Shown here: positions 44,010 through 53,425 of the stretch, piece by piece
Position numbering within the stretch: position 1 is the stretch's first letter
Layout: each line of letters opens with the position of its first letter
From: Bifidobacterium erythrocebi
Lineage (GTDB): Bacteria > Actinomycetota > Actinomycetes > Actinomycetales > Bifidobacteriaceae
Direction of reading: 5' to 3'
DNA: 64,000 bases
NCBI RefSeq assembly: GCF_012932675.1
Contig: NZ_JAAIIF010000006.1
Location: forward strand, 286,268-350,267
Notes under the pieces: generated by a model
Told to the model about the DNA's origin: nothing
The model's database searches: none
What the model saw: only the letters and a program-made list of their open reading frames with translations
Position numbers and translations under genes: made by a program

Positions 44010-45007
44010 GGAAAGTCGGCATCATAGGACTCGGCCTGATCGGCGGGTCGCTGGCCCGCAGGCTCAACGGCAACGGCGTGGAAGTGATCGCATGGAACCA
44101 CCGCCCGCACCCGTATGCCGCGGCGCAGGCCGAAGGCATCCGCTGCGTGGGCACGTTGGCCGAACTCGCTGCAGCCGAACCGCAGGTGCTGGTGCTGTGC
44201 AACCCGCTGAAGGCCATGCCGGGCATTCTCGACGAGCTCAAACCGTTACTGGACGCGCATCCCGGCATCACGCTCACCGATGTCGGCAGCGTCAAGGGCA
44301 TGGTCCGCAGCCAGGTCGAACAGGCCGGACTGGGGGAGTGCTACGTGGGTGCGCACCCCATGGCGGGCAACGAGCTGTCCGGTTGGAGCGCCGCCGACCC
44401 GCATCTCTACGACGATGCGCTGTGGGCGATTACCGTCACGCAGCACACGGACTATCGGCGTTTCCTCACCATTGCGGAACTCATCGTCAAGGATTGCGGC
44501 AACCGCGTGATCGTCATCGACAGCGACACGCACGACCGTGCCGCCGCCCTGATCAGCCACATGCCGCATGTGGTGGCCACATCGCTCATCAACGAGCTGG
44601 TCTGCAATCCGGACCGCAACATCGCCGCGGCGCTCGCCGCCGGATCGTGGCGTGACATGACGCGTGTGGCGCTCACCGACCCCAATCGCACCCGTGCCAT
44701 GGTGGAGGAGGACAACGTCAACGTGGAGGGCCTGCTGCGCAGCATGGCGGCGCGTCTGACGGCCATGGCCGACGCGTTGCACGATGGCGATGTGGATACG
44801 ATAGGCGGCTTCTTCGCCGAAGGCCAGCCGTTCCGTGAGTACAAGCATGCGAGGGAATTCGCCGAAGGCGAGCTTGCGATTCCCGAAGCAGGCTGGCAGC
44901 AGGCGCTGCTGGAATCCGCAAGGCGCGGCGAGGCCATCATTGGCTTCATCGACGAGCATAGGGTACGCGTCCGTGTCCACGCGATGCCGACGGGCGGCAC
45001 GGACTGA
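44003..45007 (+). CDS. tyrA: Prephenate dehydrogenase
   Basis: NAD(P)-dependent, makes 4-hydroxyphenylpyruvate for tyrosine; 334 aa. Rossmann motif G-L-G-L-I-G-G-S near 8-15, H-P-M-A-G near 115, and S-H-M-P-H in the helical domain near 187. No ACT domain. The GTG start (AAGGGA upstream) lies inside the pheA end, so the two aromatic genes are coupled. Followed by a strong terminator. Confidence 0.92.
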   Translation: MVGKVGIIGLGLIGGSLARRLNGNGVEVIAWNHRPHPYAAAQAEGIRCVGTLAELAAAEPQVLVLCNPLKAMPGILDELKPLLDAHPGITLTDVGSVKGMVRSQVEQAGLGECYVGAHPMAGNELSGWSAADPHLYDDALWAITVTQHTDYRRFLTIAELIVKDCGNRVIVIDSDTHDRAAALISHMPHVVATSLINELVCNPDRNIAAALAAGSWRDMTRVALTDPNRTRAMVEEDNVNVEGLLRSMAARLTAMADALHDGDVDTIGGFFAEGQPFREYKHAREFAEGELAIPEAGWQQALLESARRGEAIIGFIDEHRVRVRVHAMPTGGTD

Positions 45008-45055
45008 ACCTGTTCCGCATGTCGATGTCTGAGGGCACAAGGCGGCAGAATAAAA

Positions 45056-45099
45056 AATCGGGCTGGTTCCCTGGGGAATGCCAGGGAACCAGCCCGATT
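45056..45099. terminator. Bidirectional terminator between tyrA and the SH3-like gene
   Basis: Perfect 19-bp stem (45056-45074 with 45081-45099), 6-nt loop, preceded by AAAAAA on the plus strand. Confidence 0.92.
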
Positions 45100-45113
45100 C
45101 GTATTGATCGGGG

Positions 45114-45374
45114 TTACTTCTTCTCCCGTACCATGTGCGGGCGTTCGGGAACCGGTTTCAGGCGGGCGATGGTGTCCGCGTCGATCCTGACGCGCTGCGC
45201 CGGGCGCGAACCATTGGCGGCGGCATCGCGCATCAGATCGAGCGTGTAGCCGTTCCATGATTCCACGTGCCCCACGTAGTCGCGGAACTTGGTCCGTCCG
45301 TCAGTCGGGTCCACGCCCTCGATCACGCGCACCACGATGCGCGCACCGGTAGGGATCTCACGAGGTAAAGCCAT
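45114..45374 (-). CDS. Small SH3-like protein
   Basis: 86 aa. The pattern P-x-G-A-R-I-V-V-R near the start, a central G-H-V-E-S-W strand and I-A-R-L-K-P-V-P at the end recall the SH3-like domain at the N-terminus of some actinobacterial acetyltransferases, here standing alone. Role unknown. It lies 13 nt downstream of the ABC permease on the same strand and is probably co-transcribed. Confidence 0.65.
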   Translation of the reverse strand: MALPREIPTGARIVVRVIEGVDPTDGRTKFRDYVGHVESWNGYTLDLMRDAAANGSRPAQRVRIDADTIARLKPVPERPHMVREKK

Positions 45375-45387
45375 AGGGGGAGCCTCC

Positions 45388-48252
45388 TTACTCCGAAGCG
45401 ACGGCGTCCAGCACCGGTGCCTTCAACGCACGACGCGAGGGAGGCAGCGAGGCAAGCACGCCTATACCTATCGACAGTAGCAGGAACACGCCGAGTTGTC
45501 CCCAAGGAATCGCCAGCTGCTCCATGCCGCTCGCCTTATATGTCTGCTGGATCACCACGCCGGCCGCGGTGCCCACCACCAGGCCGATGACCGTGCCGAG
45601 CACCGATATCAGCGCCGCCTCGATGGCCAGCATGCCGCGGATCTTCGCCTTGGACGTACCGATGGCGCGTAGCAGGCCGATCTCGCGCGTACGTTCCGAA
45701 ACGCTCAACGCCAGCGTGTTCACGATGCCGAAGATCGCGATGATGATGGACAGAGCCAGCAGCGCGTACAGCACGATCAGCATCTGATCGACCAGCGAAC
45801 TCACTGTGGACTTGTATTCGTCATGATCCTGCACGGTCAGCACATAGTACGGCTTCGTCTGCTTGAGGATCTTCTTGCGCAGGCCGGCCACATCGGAGCC
45901 CTTCCGCGCGGTGACGAACACCATGATGGTGAACAGGGCCTCCTTGTTGGTCAGCTGCTCCGCCTGCTCGTCGTTCATGAACACGGCCGTGCGGTACACC
46001 GAGTTGGAGATGATCGCGCCGATGCGCTTGACGGCCTTGGTCGGCTCGTCCTTGGTCTTGACCAGTGTGGCCGGGTCGACATTCTGCGCGTCGGCCACCG
46101 CCTGTTGGGCCTCATCGGCCTTGGCCTTGGCGCCGGCCTGGTCGCCGGCGGCAAGCAGGGTCTGCGCTTCGGTCTGCAACGATTGCACCTTGGCCTGCAC
46201 CTGCGCCTGATAATCGGCCTGGGCCTTCGCCGTGGCCTCCTGATCAACCACCACGCGTTTGCAGGTGACGGTGACCTTGTCACCGATCTTCCAACCCCGA
46301 TCCTCGGCGAGCTTTTCGCCTACGACCAGTTCGCCGCGGCGCAACGCCTTGTCGGCATCGCCCTGCGTGGCCACGGGATCCATCACGTCGGAGAACACGG
46401 TGGGCTGTTCGGCGAACGCCAAAGCCGTTTCGCCATCGAACTTGGCGTTCATCATCATGCGGCTCACCGACACGGATTTCACATCCTTGATGCCTTTGAT
46501 GTCGTTGACGGCCTTATCGGGGATCTGCCCGTTGGTCGACGAGACGATGTAATCGGTTTTCAGGCCGCTGTCGATGATGCCCGCCACGGACGCGTTCACG
46601 GAGGAGGCGACCACGCCGAGGCAGCTGACGATGGCCACGCCCACGAACAGCGCGGCGGCGGTATTGGAGGTACGGCGCTTCTGACGCGACAGGTTGCGCA
46701 TCGCCAGACGTCCGGCGACGGGGAAGAGCAGCGACGGCAGCCAGCCGAGCACCACGCTGGCCGTCTGCACCAGCGCCGGGCCGACCATGATCACGCCGAT
46801 GACCACGCATGCCGCGCCGATGCCGAGCGTCCAGCCGGTGCCCATCACCTTGGCCAGGCTGTTCAGTGCGGCGATGGAGGTCGGATCAGCGCCGTCCGCC
46901 GCGCCGATGCGCCAGCACAGGATCCAGGAAAGCACACCGATCACGGTGATGACGCTGCCGGCGATGGCACGCGGCGCGACGGAGGGCTCCGGGTTCACGG
47001 TCTCGTTCATCGCCTGGATCGGCGGCGCGAGCGCGGCCCTGCGAGCCGGCAGCGCGGCGCCGATCACCGCGACCACGATGCCGACCACAAGGCCCACAAG
47101 CATATCGTTGGGGGTCGGGGTGACCGATCCGGTCAACGGCGTTCCCAGCTGCGCCAGCAGAGCCGCGATGCCCTTGACCATGCCCCATCCCAGGGCGATT
47201 CCGGCGGCCGAACCGACCAGACCGAGCATCAGCGCCTGGATGATCACAGTGAGGAACACCTGCCCGCTGGACGCGCCGATGGAGCGCAGCAGCGCATAGC
47301 CGCGCATGGATTCGCGCACGATCATCGAGAAGGTGTTGGCGATGATGAACGAGCCCACGAACAGGGCGATCACCGCGAAGATGAGAATCAGCGGCTGGAT
47401 GAATCCCAGCATCTCCTTGCTGCTCTTGGAGCTTTCGTCGCGCATCTGATCGCCGGTGATGGCATGCGCCTTGGACGAGTGGGGGAGCGCCTTGTTGATG
47501 CGGTCCGCAAGCTCGCGCTGCTGCGTGGCGTTCAGCGGCTTGTTGCCGTTGGCCGAGCCGTAGACGCCGATGCTCTGCGTCTGCCCGCTCTGGCCGCTGT
47601 TCTGCTCATACAGGTCATTGAGCACGCTGCCCGGCACCGCAATGAGCAGCGCCCCGGCCTGCGAGGAGTCGGTGGAGAACGAGCCCACGATCTTCACGTC
47701 CTCCGGGCCGGAGGGGTATACGAGCTTCGTGGTGTCGCCGATCTTCAGCCCGGATTGTTCGAGTGCGAAAGTATGCAGGGCGATCTCGTGCCGGTTCTGC
47801 GGCCAGTCGCCATGCTCCAGATGCGCCGAGCGCCAGGTCCTGCCGTCGAGCGCGAGGGTGGTGCCGGACATGCCGCTGGACACGGCGTTGCCGTCCTTGC
47901 CCACCAGCGTGAGCACGCCGCTGACGGAGGTGACGGCATTGGCGCTTTTGACGCCGTCCACCGCACGGATGTCGTTCGTCAGCGACGTGTCGATCATGTT
48001 GTATGTGGTGGTGGAGATGCCGGAATCCGAATCCGACGAGACATCCTCGTCGTCATCATGCTGTTCCTCGCTGCCGCGCACGTACACGTCGTGATCGGCA
48101 TTGGTGGCCATCATCTCGTCGACCTGGTTGTTCAGCATCTCGCGGAAGCAGAACGAGCCGACCACGAACGAGACGCCCAGGGCGATGGCGACGATGGAAA
48201 GAAGGAATCGGGAGAAATGGGCGCGCGCGTCGCGCAGGCCTACGCGGATCAT
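45388..48252 (-). CDS. Large FtsX/MacB-family ABC transporter permease
   Basis: 954 aa with two FtsX repeats. Membrane segment near 16-36, extracytoplasmic domain, three segments (about 285-405), two or three more around 430-535, a second extracytoplasmic domain and three C-terminal segments. The second outer domain has an Ala/Gln-rich coiled coil with A-K-A-Q-A-D-Y-Q-A-Q-V (about 660-720). The start overlaps the ATPase stop by ATGA. This is the layout of Gram-positive peptide/lipid exporters; cargo unknown. Confidence 0.88.
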   Translation of the reverse strand: MIRVGLRDARAHFSRFLLSIVAIALGVSFVVGSFCFREMLNNQVDEMMATNADHDVYVRGSEEQHDDDEDVSSDSDSGISTTTYNMIDTSLTNDIRAVDGVKSANAVTSVSGVLTLVGKDGNAVSSGMSGTTLALDGRTWRSAHLEHGDWPQNRHEIALHTFALEQSGLKIGDTTKLVYPSGPEDVKIVGSFSTDSSQAGALLIAVPGSVLNDLYEQNSGQSGQTQSIGVYGSANGNKPLNATQQRELADRINKALPHSSKAHAITGDQMRDESSKSSKEMLGFIQPLILIFAVIALFVGSFIIANTFSMIVRESMRGYALLRSIGASSGQVFLTVIIQALMLGLVGSAAGIALGWGMVKGIAALLAQLGTPLTGSVTPTPNDMLVGLVVGIVVAVIGAALPARRAALAPPIQAMNETVNPEPSVAPRAIAGSVITVIGVLSWILCWRIGAADGADPTSIAALNSLAKVMGTGWTLGIGAACVVIGVIMVGPALVQTASVVLGWLPSLLFPVAGRLAMRNLSRQKRRTSNTAAALFVGVAIVSCLGVVASSVNASVAGIIDSGLKTDYIVSSTNGQIPDKAVNDIKGIKDVKSVSVSRMMMNAKFDGETALAFAEQPTVFSDVMDPVATQGDADKALRRGELVVGEKLAEDRGWKIGDKVTVTCKRVVVDQEATAKAQADYQAQVQAKVQSLQTEAQTLLAAGDQAGAKAKADEAQQAVADAQNVDPATLVKTKDEPTKAVKRIGAIISNSVYRTAVFMNDEQAEQLTNKEALFTIMVFVTARKGSDVAGLRKKILKQTKPYYVLTVQDHDEYKSTVSSLVDQMLIVLYALLALSIIIAIFGIVNTLALSVSERTREIGLLRAIGTSKAKIRGMLAIEAALISVLGTVIGLVVGTAAGVVIQQTYKASGMEQLAIPWGQLGVFLLLSIGIGVLASLPPSRRALKAPVLDAVASE

Positions 48253-49280
48253 GCGGCGGCCCCGTTCCCCGCGGTGTGCGCGTCGAAGGGCTCCGCTTCG
48301 GGAATGGACAGCTTGGGGGAGACCAGGGACGGCATATCGATGCCGGAGGTCACCTCAGGGGATGGCTCGTCTTTATGGGTCGAGCCAGCCTCTTCCTCGG
48401 CGGGTGCGGGTGCGTTGGCCGCCGAGGGTGCCACGGCCGTTGCTGGTTCTGCTGGCTCCGCGTTCCTGATCGCGTCGGCATCGTCGAATCCGCTGCCGGC
48501 ATCCTCGGCGTCGTCGTCCGAGGCGAACACCCGCAGGATCTCCTGATACGTCGGGTGCCGCAGATCCTGGGTGATCCTGCCGTCGGCAAGCACCAGCACG
48601 CGGTCGGCATACGAGGCGGCACGAGGGTCATGCGTCACCATCACGATGGTCTGGCCGTACTCGTGCACGGAATTCTTCAGGAAGCCCAGCACCTCGCGGC
48701 TGGTACGCGAATCGAGATTGCCGGTCGGCTCGTCCGCGAAGATCACGCTCGGCCGGGCCATGATCGCGCGGGCGCAGGCCACACGCTGCTGTTGGCCGCC
48801 GGAAAGCTGGCTCGGACGGTGGGAGAGTCTTTGCTGCAGCCCGACCACACTCACCACCTTGTCGAACCATGCGCGGTCGATGGGCTTCTTCGCGATCTGC
48901 AACGGCAGCAGGATGTTCTCCTCGGCCGACAACGTCGGCACCAGATTGAACGACTGGAAGATGAACCCGATCTGCTCGCGGCGGAACCGGGTGAGTTGAC
49001 GCTGGTTCATCGAGGAGACCTCAAGCCCCTCGACCATGACCGTGCCCGAAGTCGGCTGGTCGAGACCGGCCATGCAATGCATGAGCGTGGACTTGCCGGA
49101 ACCGGACGGTCCCATGATCGCGGTCATTTCGCCACGGGCGAAATCCACACTGAGATGGTCGAGCGCCTTCACCCGCGCGTCGCCGTCGCCATAGGTCTTG
49201 ACCAGATCGATTGCGCTCGCCACCACGGCGTCGTCGTCCGATATGTGCTGTTCGATGTGTTGTCTGCCGTGCTTGGCCAT
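48249..49280 (-). CDS. ABC transporter ATP-binding protein (MacB/LolD type)
   Basis: 343 aa. Walker A G-P-S-G-S-G-K-S-T near 57, Q loop F-Q-S-F-N, signature L-S-G-G-Q-Q-Q-R near 155, Walker B V-I-F-A-D-E-P-T, H loop V-T-H-D. The ATPase ends near 245; an acidic, Ala/Pro/Glu-rich tail of about 95 residues follows, which the family lacks. AGGAA lies before the ATG at 49280. Operon: ATPase, permease, SH3-like protein. Confidence 0.92.
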   Translation of the reverse strand: MAKHGRQHIEQHISDDDAVVASAIDLVKTYGDGDARVKALDHLSVDFARGEMTAIMGPSGSGKSTLMHCMAGLDQPTSGTVMVEGLEVSSMNQRQLTRFRREQIGFIFQSFNLVPTLSAEENILLPLQIAKKPIDRAWFDKVVSVVGLQQRLSHRPSQLSGGQQQRVACARAIMARPSVIFADEPTGNLDSRTSREVLGFLKNSVHEYGQTIVMVTHDPRAASYADRVLVLADGRITQDLRHPTYQEILRVFASDDDAEDAGSGFDDADAIRNAEPAEPATAVAPSAANAPAPAEEEAGSTHKDEPSPEVTSGIDMPSLVSPKLSIPEAEPFDAHTAGNGAAA

Positions 49281-49406
49281 GGTTCCTCGCTTGCTTTTTC
49301 CTTCAGATGGCGACAAATGCCCTTATCAAAGACTGTCATGTCAAGTCTATACGCCGGGAAGCATCGGGAACGGACACGTCCGTGGACCCAATTCAAGGTT
49401 CCAGGG

Positions 49407-49420
49407 TAGGGTGGCGGGCA
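49407..49420 (+). promoter_or_regulatory. Leaderless -10 box of xerC
   Basis: TAGGGT (49407-49412), 7 nt, ATG at 49420. No ribosome site. Confidence 0.5.
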
Positions 49421-50355
49421 TGGCCGGTTGCATATTCGACAAGTACCTGCAGGAGTTCGAGACCTATCTCGGCGCGAATCGCGGGCTGAGCGCGAACACG
49501 TTGAAGTCCTACCACGCCGACGTGGCCGACTGCCTGGCATACCTGGAAGGGCAGGGCATCGCCGACCTTGAGGAGATTACCATCGACGATTTGCGCGCAT
49601 GGATGGCCGGTCGCTCGCCGTCCCACGCGCGCAGCAGCATGGCGCGCGGCGTCGTCGCGGTGCGCTGCTTCTTCTCCTGGGCATACGATCACGGCATTAT
49701 CCATGCGGACCCGGCGGCCGCGCTGAAGACCCCGAAGATCCCCGAACACCTTCCCACGGTGCTGTCCGAGGAGCAGGCCGGGCGGCTGATGAACCGTGAG
49801 GATCGGGACGCCGCCGCCGAACCCGACGATCCGAAGGCGCTGCGGGACGCGGCGATACTCGAATTGCTGTACGCCACCGGCATCCGCGTGGCCGAGCTGG
49901 TGGGACTCGATATAGGTGATGTCGATTTCTCCAATCGCACCGTCAGGGTGACGGGCAAGGGCGACAAGCAGCGTGTGGTGCCGTTCGGCCTTCCGGCAGC
50001 GCGCGCGATGGAGGCGTGGCTGGAACGGGGTCGCACGCAGCTGCTGCGCTCTCGCTCCGGCGGCGCGTCTGTCGGTGCCGGTAACGCGATGTTTCTCGGC
50101 ATGCGCGGCGGCAGATTGGATCAGCGCATGGCACGGCGTGTGGTGCATGACGCCGCGCGCGAGGCCGGTGTGCCGGACATCGGTCCGCATGCCCTGCGCC
50201 ATTCGGCGGCCACGCATCTGCTGGACGGGGGAGCGGACCTGCGCGAGGTGCAGGAGATGCTGGGGCATTCCTCGCTCAAGACCACCCAGCGGTACACGCA
50301 TGTCTCCATCGAACAGCTCACGGCACGGTACCGTCAGGCGTTCCCGCGCGCCTGA
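49420..50355 (+). CDS. xerC: Tyrosine recombinase XerC
   Basis: 311 aa, partner of XerD in dif recombination. N-terminal SAM-like domain; catalytic residues in A-T-G-I-R-V-A-E-L, H-A-L-R-H-S-A-A-T-H, G-H-S-S-L-K-T-T and R-Y-T-H-V. Open frame continues 74 codons upstream across the promoter and is not used. Longer than XerD in the segment before the second Arg (L-R-S-R-S-G-G-A-S). Confidence 0.9.
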   Translation: MAGCIFDKYLQEFETYLGANRGLSANTLKSYHADVADCLAYLEGQGIADLEEITIDDLRAWMAGRSPSHARSSMARGVVAVRCFFSWAYDHGIIHADPAAALKTPKIPEHLPTVLSEEQAGRLMNREDRDAAAEPDDPKALRDAAILELLYATGIRVAELVGLDIGDVDFSNRTVRVTGKGDKQRVVPFGLPAARAMEAWLERGRTQLLRSRSGGASVGAGNAMFLGMRGGRLDQRMARRVVHDAAREAGVPDIGPHALRHSAATHLLDGGADLREVQEMLGHSSLKTTQRYTHVSIEQLTARYRQAFPRA

Positions 50356-50587
50356 GCACGGGGAGTCGCCGCCGGCCTTCGTCGTGGTTCGCCGCCGCGA
50401 TCGCATGCCATCGAAAGTATGTGGACTTCGAAAGGGAATGATGGGCGTGCGTGCGACTGTCTGTGACGTGGGACACAATGGGAGCACATGTCAAAGGGGC
50501 TCGATGCCGGTTGTTCGCATAATGCCGGATCCGCCCCTTTGGTATTCACGGGTGCCTCCAAAGCGCCCCATCAACTAGGAGAAACAT

Positions 50588-52231
50588 ATGAAGAACAAGG
50601 CATTGACCGTTGCAGCCGTCGTATGCGCTGCCGCGATGATGCTGAGCGGCTGCGGTTCCAGCAGCTCCAGCTCTGACAGCAATATCATCACTGCGTACAA
50701 TTCCGAACCTCAGAAGAACCTGATCCCCAGCAACATCAACGAGACCGGCGGCGGCAAGCCGGCCGACCTGCTGTTCGCCCGTCTGGTGTCCTTCGACGCC
50801 AAGGGCAACCCGAGCAACGAGATCGCCGATTCCATCACTCCGAACGGCGACGCAACCCAGTACACCATCAAGATCAAGGACTGGAAGTTCGCCAACGGCC
50901 AGACCGTGAAGGCGGAGAACTTCACCAAGGCATGGAGCTATGCCGCCAACGCCAAGAACGCCATGATCTGCTCCTCCTTCTTCAACACCATCGCCGGCTA
51001 TGACGATCTGCAGAAGACCAGCGGACTCAAGGGCACCGAGCAGCTTTCCGGCCTGAAGGTCGTCGACGACAAGACCTTCACCGTCACGCTGAGCCAGCCC
51101 GACTCCGTGTTCCCGCTGAAGGTGGGCTACACCGCGTTCGCCCCGCTGCCGGACTCCTTCTTCAAGGATGCCGCCTCCGCCAAGGCCTTCGGCCAGAATC
51201 CGAAGGACGGCTGCACCGGTCCGTACGTGTTCGACCACTGGGATCACAACAAGGAGATCGCCATGCTGAAGAACGCGGATTACAACGGTAGCCGCAAGGC
51301 TCAGAACGATGGTGTGACCTTCAAGGTCTACACCTCCGACACCGCCGCCTACGCCGACGTTCAAGCCGGCAACCTCGATGTGATGGAAGCCGTCCCGGCC
51401 GCCCAGACCAAGACCTTCGAGAAGGATGCCAAGGTCCAGGCCTACAACAAGGCCGGCTCCGTCATCCAGACCTTCACCATCCCCGCCAGCCTCGAGCACT
51501 TCCAGACCAACACCGAGGAAGGCCAGCTGCGTCGCCAGGCCGTCTCCATGGCCATCGACCGTTCCGCCATCACCGACAAGGTGCTTTCCGGCACCGGTAC
51601 TCCGACCCTTGACTTCACCTCCCCGATGACCCCGGGCTACTCCAAGAGCCTGAAGGGCAACGAGGTGCTCAAGTACAACAAGGCCAAGGCCAAGGAACTG
51701 TGGGCCAAGGCCGATGCGATCTCCAAGTTCAGCGGCAAGCTGACCTTCTCCTACAACGCCGATGGCGGCCATGAGTCGATCTACAAGGCCATCGTCAACT
51801 CCATCAACAACACGCTGGGCTCCGAAGTCGCCGCCACCAACCCGATGCCGACTTTCAACGAGTTCCGTGACGCGGTCACCAACCGCAAGATAGCCGGCGC
51901 CTTCCGTACCGGCTGGCAGCCCGACTACCCGTCCGCTGAGAACTACCTGTTCCAGATCTTCGATTCGAAGGCCGCGGACGGCAACGGCTCCAACGACGGT
52001 GATTACAAGAACGCCGAGTTCGACGCCCTGCTGGCGAAGGCCTACGCCACCACCGACACCGACGAAGCCAACAAGCTGTACCAGCAGTCCGAGGAGATCC
52101 TCCTCAAGGAGCTGCCGGCCTTCCCGGTCTACAACGCGAACGCCTACGGTGTTGCGTCCAAGAACGTGAAGAGCGGTTTCGCCATGAACTGGCAGAACCT
52201 GCCGACCTACGAGAAGATGACCAAGAAGTGA
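50588..52231 (+). CDS. Peptide ABC transporter substrate-binding lipoprotein (OppA/DppA type)
   Basis: 547 aa, lipid-anchored receptor. Signal: M-K-N-K, hydrophobic core, lipobox L-S-G-C at about 19-22, then a Ser linker. SBP_bac_5 fold with F-A-N-G-Q-T-V-K-A-E-N-F near 102 and T-G-P-Y-V-F-D near 213. TAGGAG is 7 nt before the ATG. Codon use is strongly biased, so high expression is likely. A terminator-like hairpin separates it from the permeases and would lower their expression relative to the receptor. Confidence 0.93.
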   Translation: MKNKALTVAAVVCAAAMMLSGCGSSSSSSDSNIITAYNSEPQKNLIPSNINETGGGKPADLLFARLVSFDAKGNPSNEIADSITPNGDATQYTIKIKDWKFANGQTVKAENFTKAWSYAANAKNAMICSSFFNTIAGYDDLQKTSGLKGTEQLSGLKVVDDKTFTVTLSQPDSVFPLKVGYTAFAPLPDSFFKDAASAKAFGQNPKDGCTGPYVFDHWDHNKEIAMLKNADYNGSRKAQNDGVTFKVYTSDTAAYADVQAGNLDVMEAVPAAQTKTFEKDAKVQAYNKAGSVIQTFTIPASLEHFQTNTEEGQLRRQAVSMAIDRSAITDKVLSGTGTPTLDFTSPMTPGYSKSLKGNEVLKYNKAKAKELWAKADAISKFSGKLTFSYNADGGHESIYKAIVNSINNTLGSEVAATNPMPTFNEFRDAVTNRKIAGAFRTGWQPDYPSAENYLFQIFDSKAADGNGSNDGDYKNAEFDALLAKAYATTDTDEANKLYQQSEEILLKELPAFPVYNANAYGVASKNVKSGFAMNWQNLPTYEKMTKK

Positions 52232-52253
52232 TCGTTCTTCTCTGATCGGGATG

Positions 52254-52288
52254 AAGGAGCGAAGGCCTGAAAACCTTCGCTCCTTTTT
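52254..52288 (+). terminator. Terminator after oppA-like gene (probably partial)
   Basis: AAGGAGCGAAGG (52254-52265) pairs with 52274-52285, 8-nt loop, then TTTT. Placed between binding protein and permeases of the same operon. Confidence 0.85.
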
Positions 52289-52474
52289 CTTTATTCGTCG
52301 ACCGTCTTTTCTGATCATTTTCTGATCGTTTGTTGACCGCTTTCTGGACGTCTCGGGGCCAAGTCAGTGCATGGGGTAGACTGTCACAGTATTTAATGAC
52401 CATGCATGAGATAGCCGCCTTAAGGTCGAACGATGCCGGGCGGCGTGCGAATGGTCGTGGAACAAGGAGTTTCT

Positions 52475-53401
52475 ATGGGCAAGTATCTTCTGCGCCGCGT
52501 GCTGCAGGTGATCCCCGTGGTTCTCGGCACGACGTTACTGGTATATGCCCTCGTCTTTGCCCTGCCCGGCGATCCCGTAAAGGCGATGTTCGGCGACAAA
52601 CCCGTCAATCCGGCTGTTGCGGCTCAGATCCGAGCCGAATACAACCTGGACAAGCCGTTCATCGTCCAGTATTTCATCTTCCTGAAGAACGCACTGACGC
52701 TTGACTTCGGCAAGACCTTCTCCGGGCAGCTCGTCATCGACGAGATCGGCCGCGCGTTCCCCATCACCATCAGGCTTGCGCTGATGGCGTTCGTGTTCGA
52801 AGCGGTGTTCGGCATCATCTTCGGCGTCATCTCCGGCCTGAAGAAGGGCAAGTGGTACGACACCGTCATTCTGATCGTCTCCCTGCTGCTCATTTCCGTG
52901 CCGACCTTCGTCACCGGCTTTCTCGGCCAGTACCTGTTCGGCATCAAGTGGAGCATCCTCCCGGTCACCGCCGGCAACGACCCGACCTTCATCGACCTGC
53001 TATTGCCGGCGATGGTGCTCGGATCGGTGTCGATGGCGTACATCATCCGACTCACCCGTTCCGAGATCTCCTCGAACATCGCCGAGGATTACGTGCGCAC
53101 CGCACGTGCCAAGGGCATGAGCAACAGGCAGGTCATGCTGCGCCACGTGCTGCGCAACTCCCTGATCCCCGTGGTGACGTACCTCGGCCAGGATATTGCG
53201 GCCCTCATGGGTGGCGCGATGATCTCCGAGACCATCTTCAACATCCACGGTGTCGGCTGGCTGACCTACCAGAGCATCCTCAAAGGCGAAGGTAACCTGG
53301 TGGTGTCCATCGTGACGCTGCTCATGCTGATCTTCGTGGTCTGCAATCTTATCGTCGATCTGCTGTACGCGGCGCTCGATCCGCGTATCCGCTACGCCTG
53401 A
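52475..53401 (+). CDS. Peptide ABC transporter permease (OppB/DppB type), second operon
   Basis: 308 aa. TM1 after M-G-K-Y-L-L-R-R, loop with P-G-D-P-V, five further segments and EAA-like D-Y-V-R-T-A-R-A-K-G-M. AAGGAG is 5 nt before ATG 52475. It ends D-P-R-I-R-Y-A, like the first OppB. A TAGACT box at about 52378 might start a separate transcript for the downstream genes. Confidence 0.92.
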   Translation: MGKYLLRRVLQVIPVVLGTTLLVYALVFALPGDPVKAMFGDKPVNPAVAAQIRAEYNLDKPFIVQYFIFLKNALTLDFGKTFSGQLVIDEIGRAFPITIRLALMAFVFEAVFGIIFGVISGLKKGKWYDTVILIVSLLLISVPTFVTGFLGQYLFGIKWSILPVTAGNDPTFIDLLLPAMVLGSVSMAYIIRLTRSEISSNIAEDYVRTARAKGMSNRQVMLRHVLRNSLIPVVTYLGQDIAALMGGAMISETIFNIHGVGWLTYQSILKGEGNLVVSIVTLLMLIFVVCNLIVDLLYAALDPRIRYA

Positions 53402-53425
53402 TCAGGAAAGGAGATCCAAGGAAAT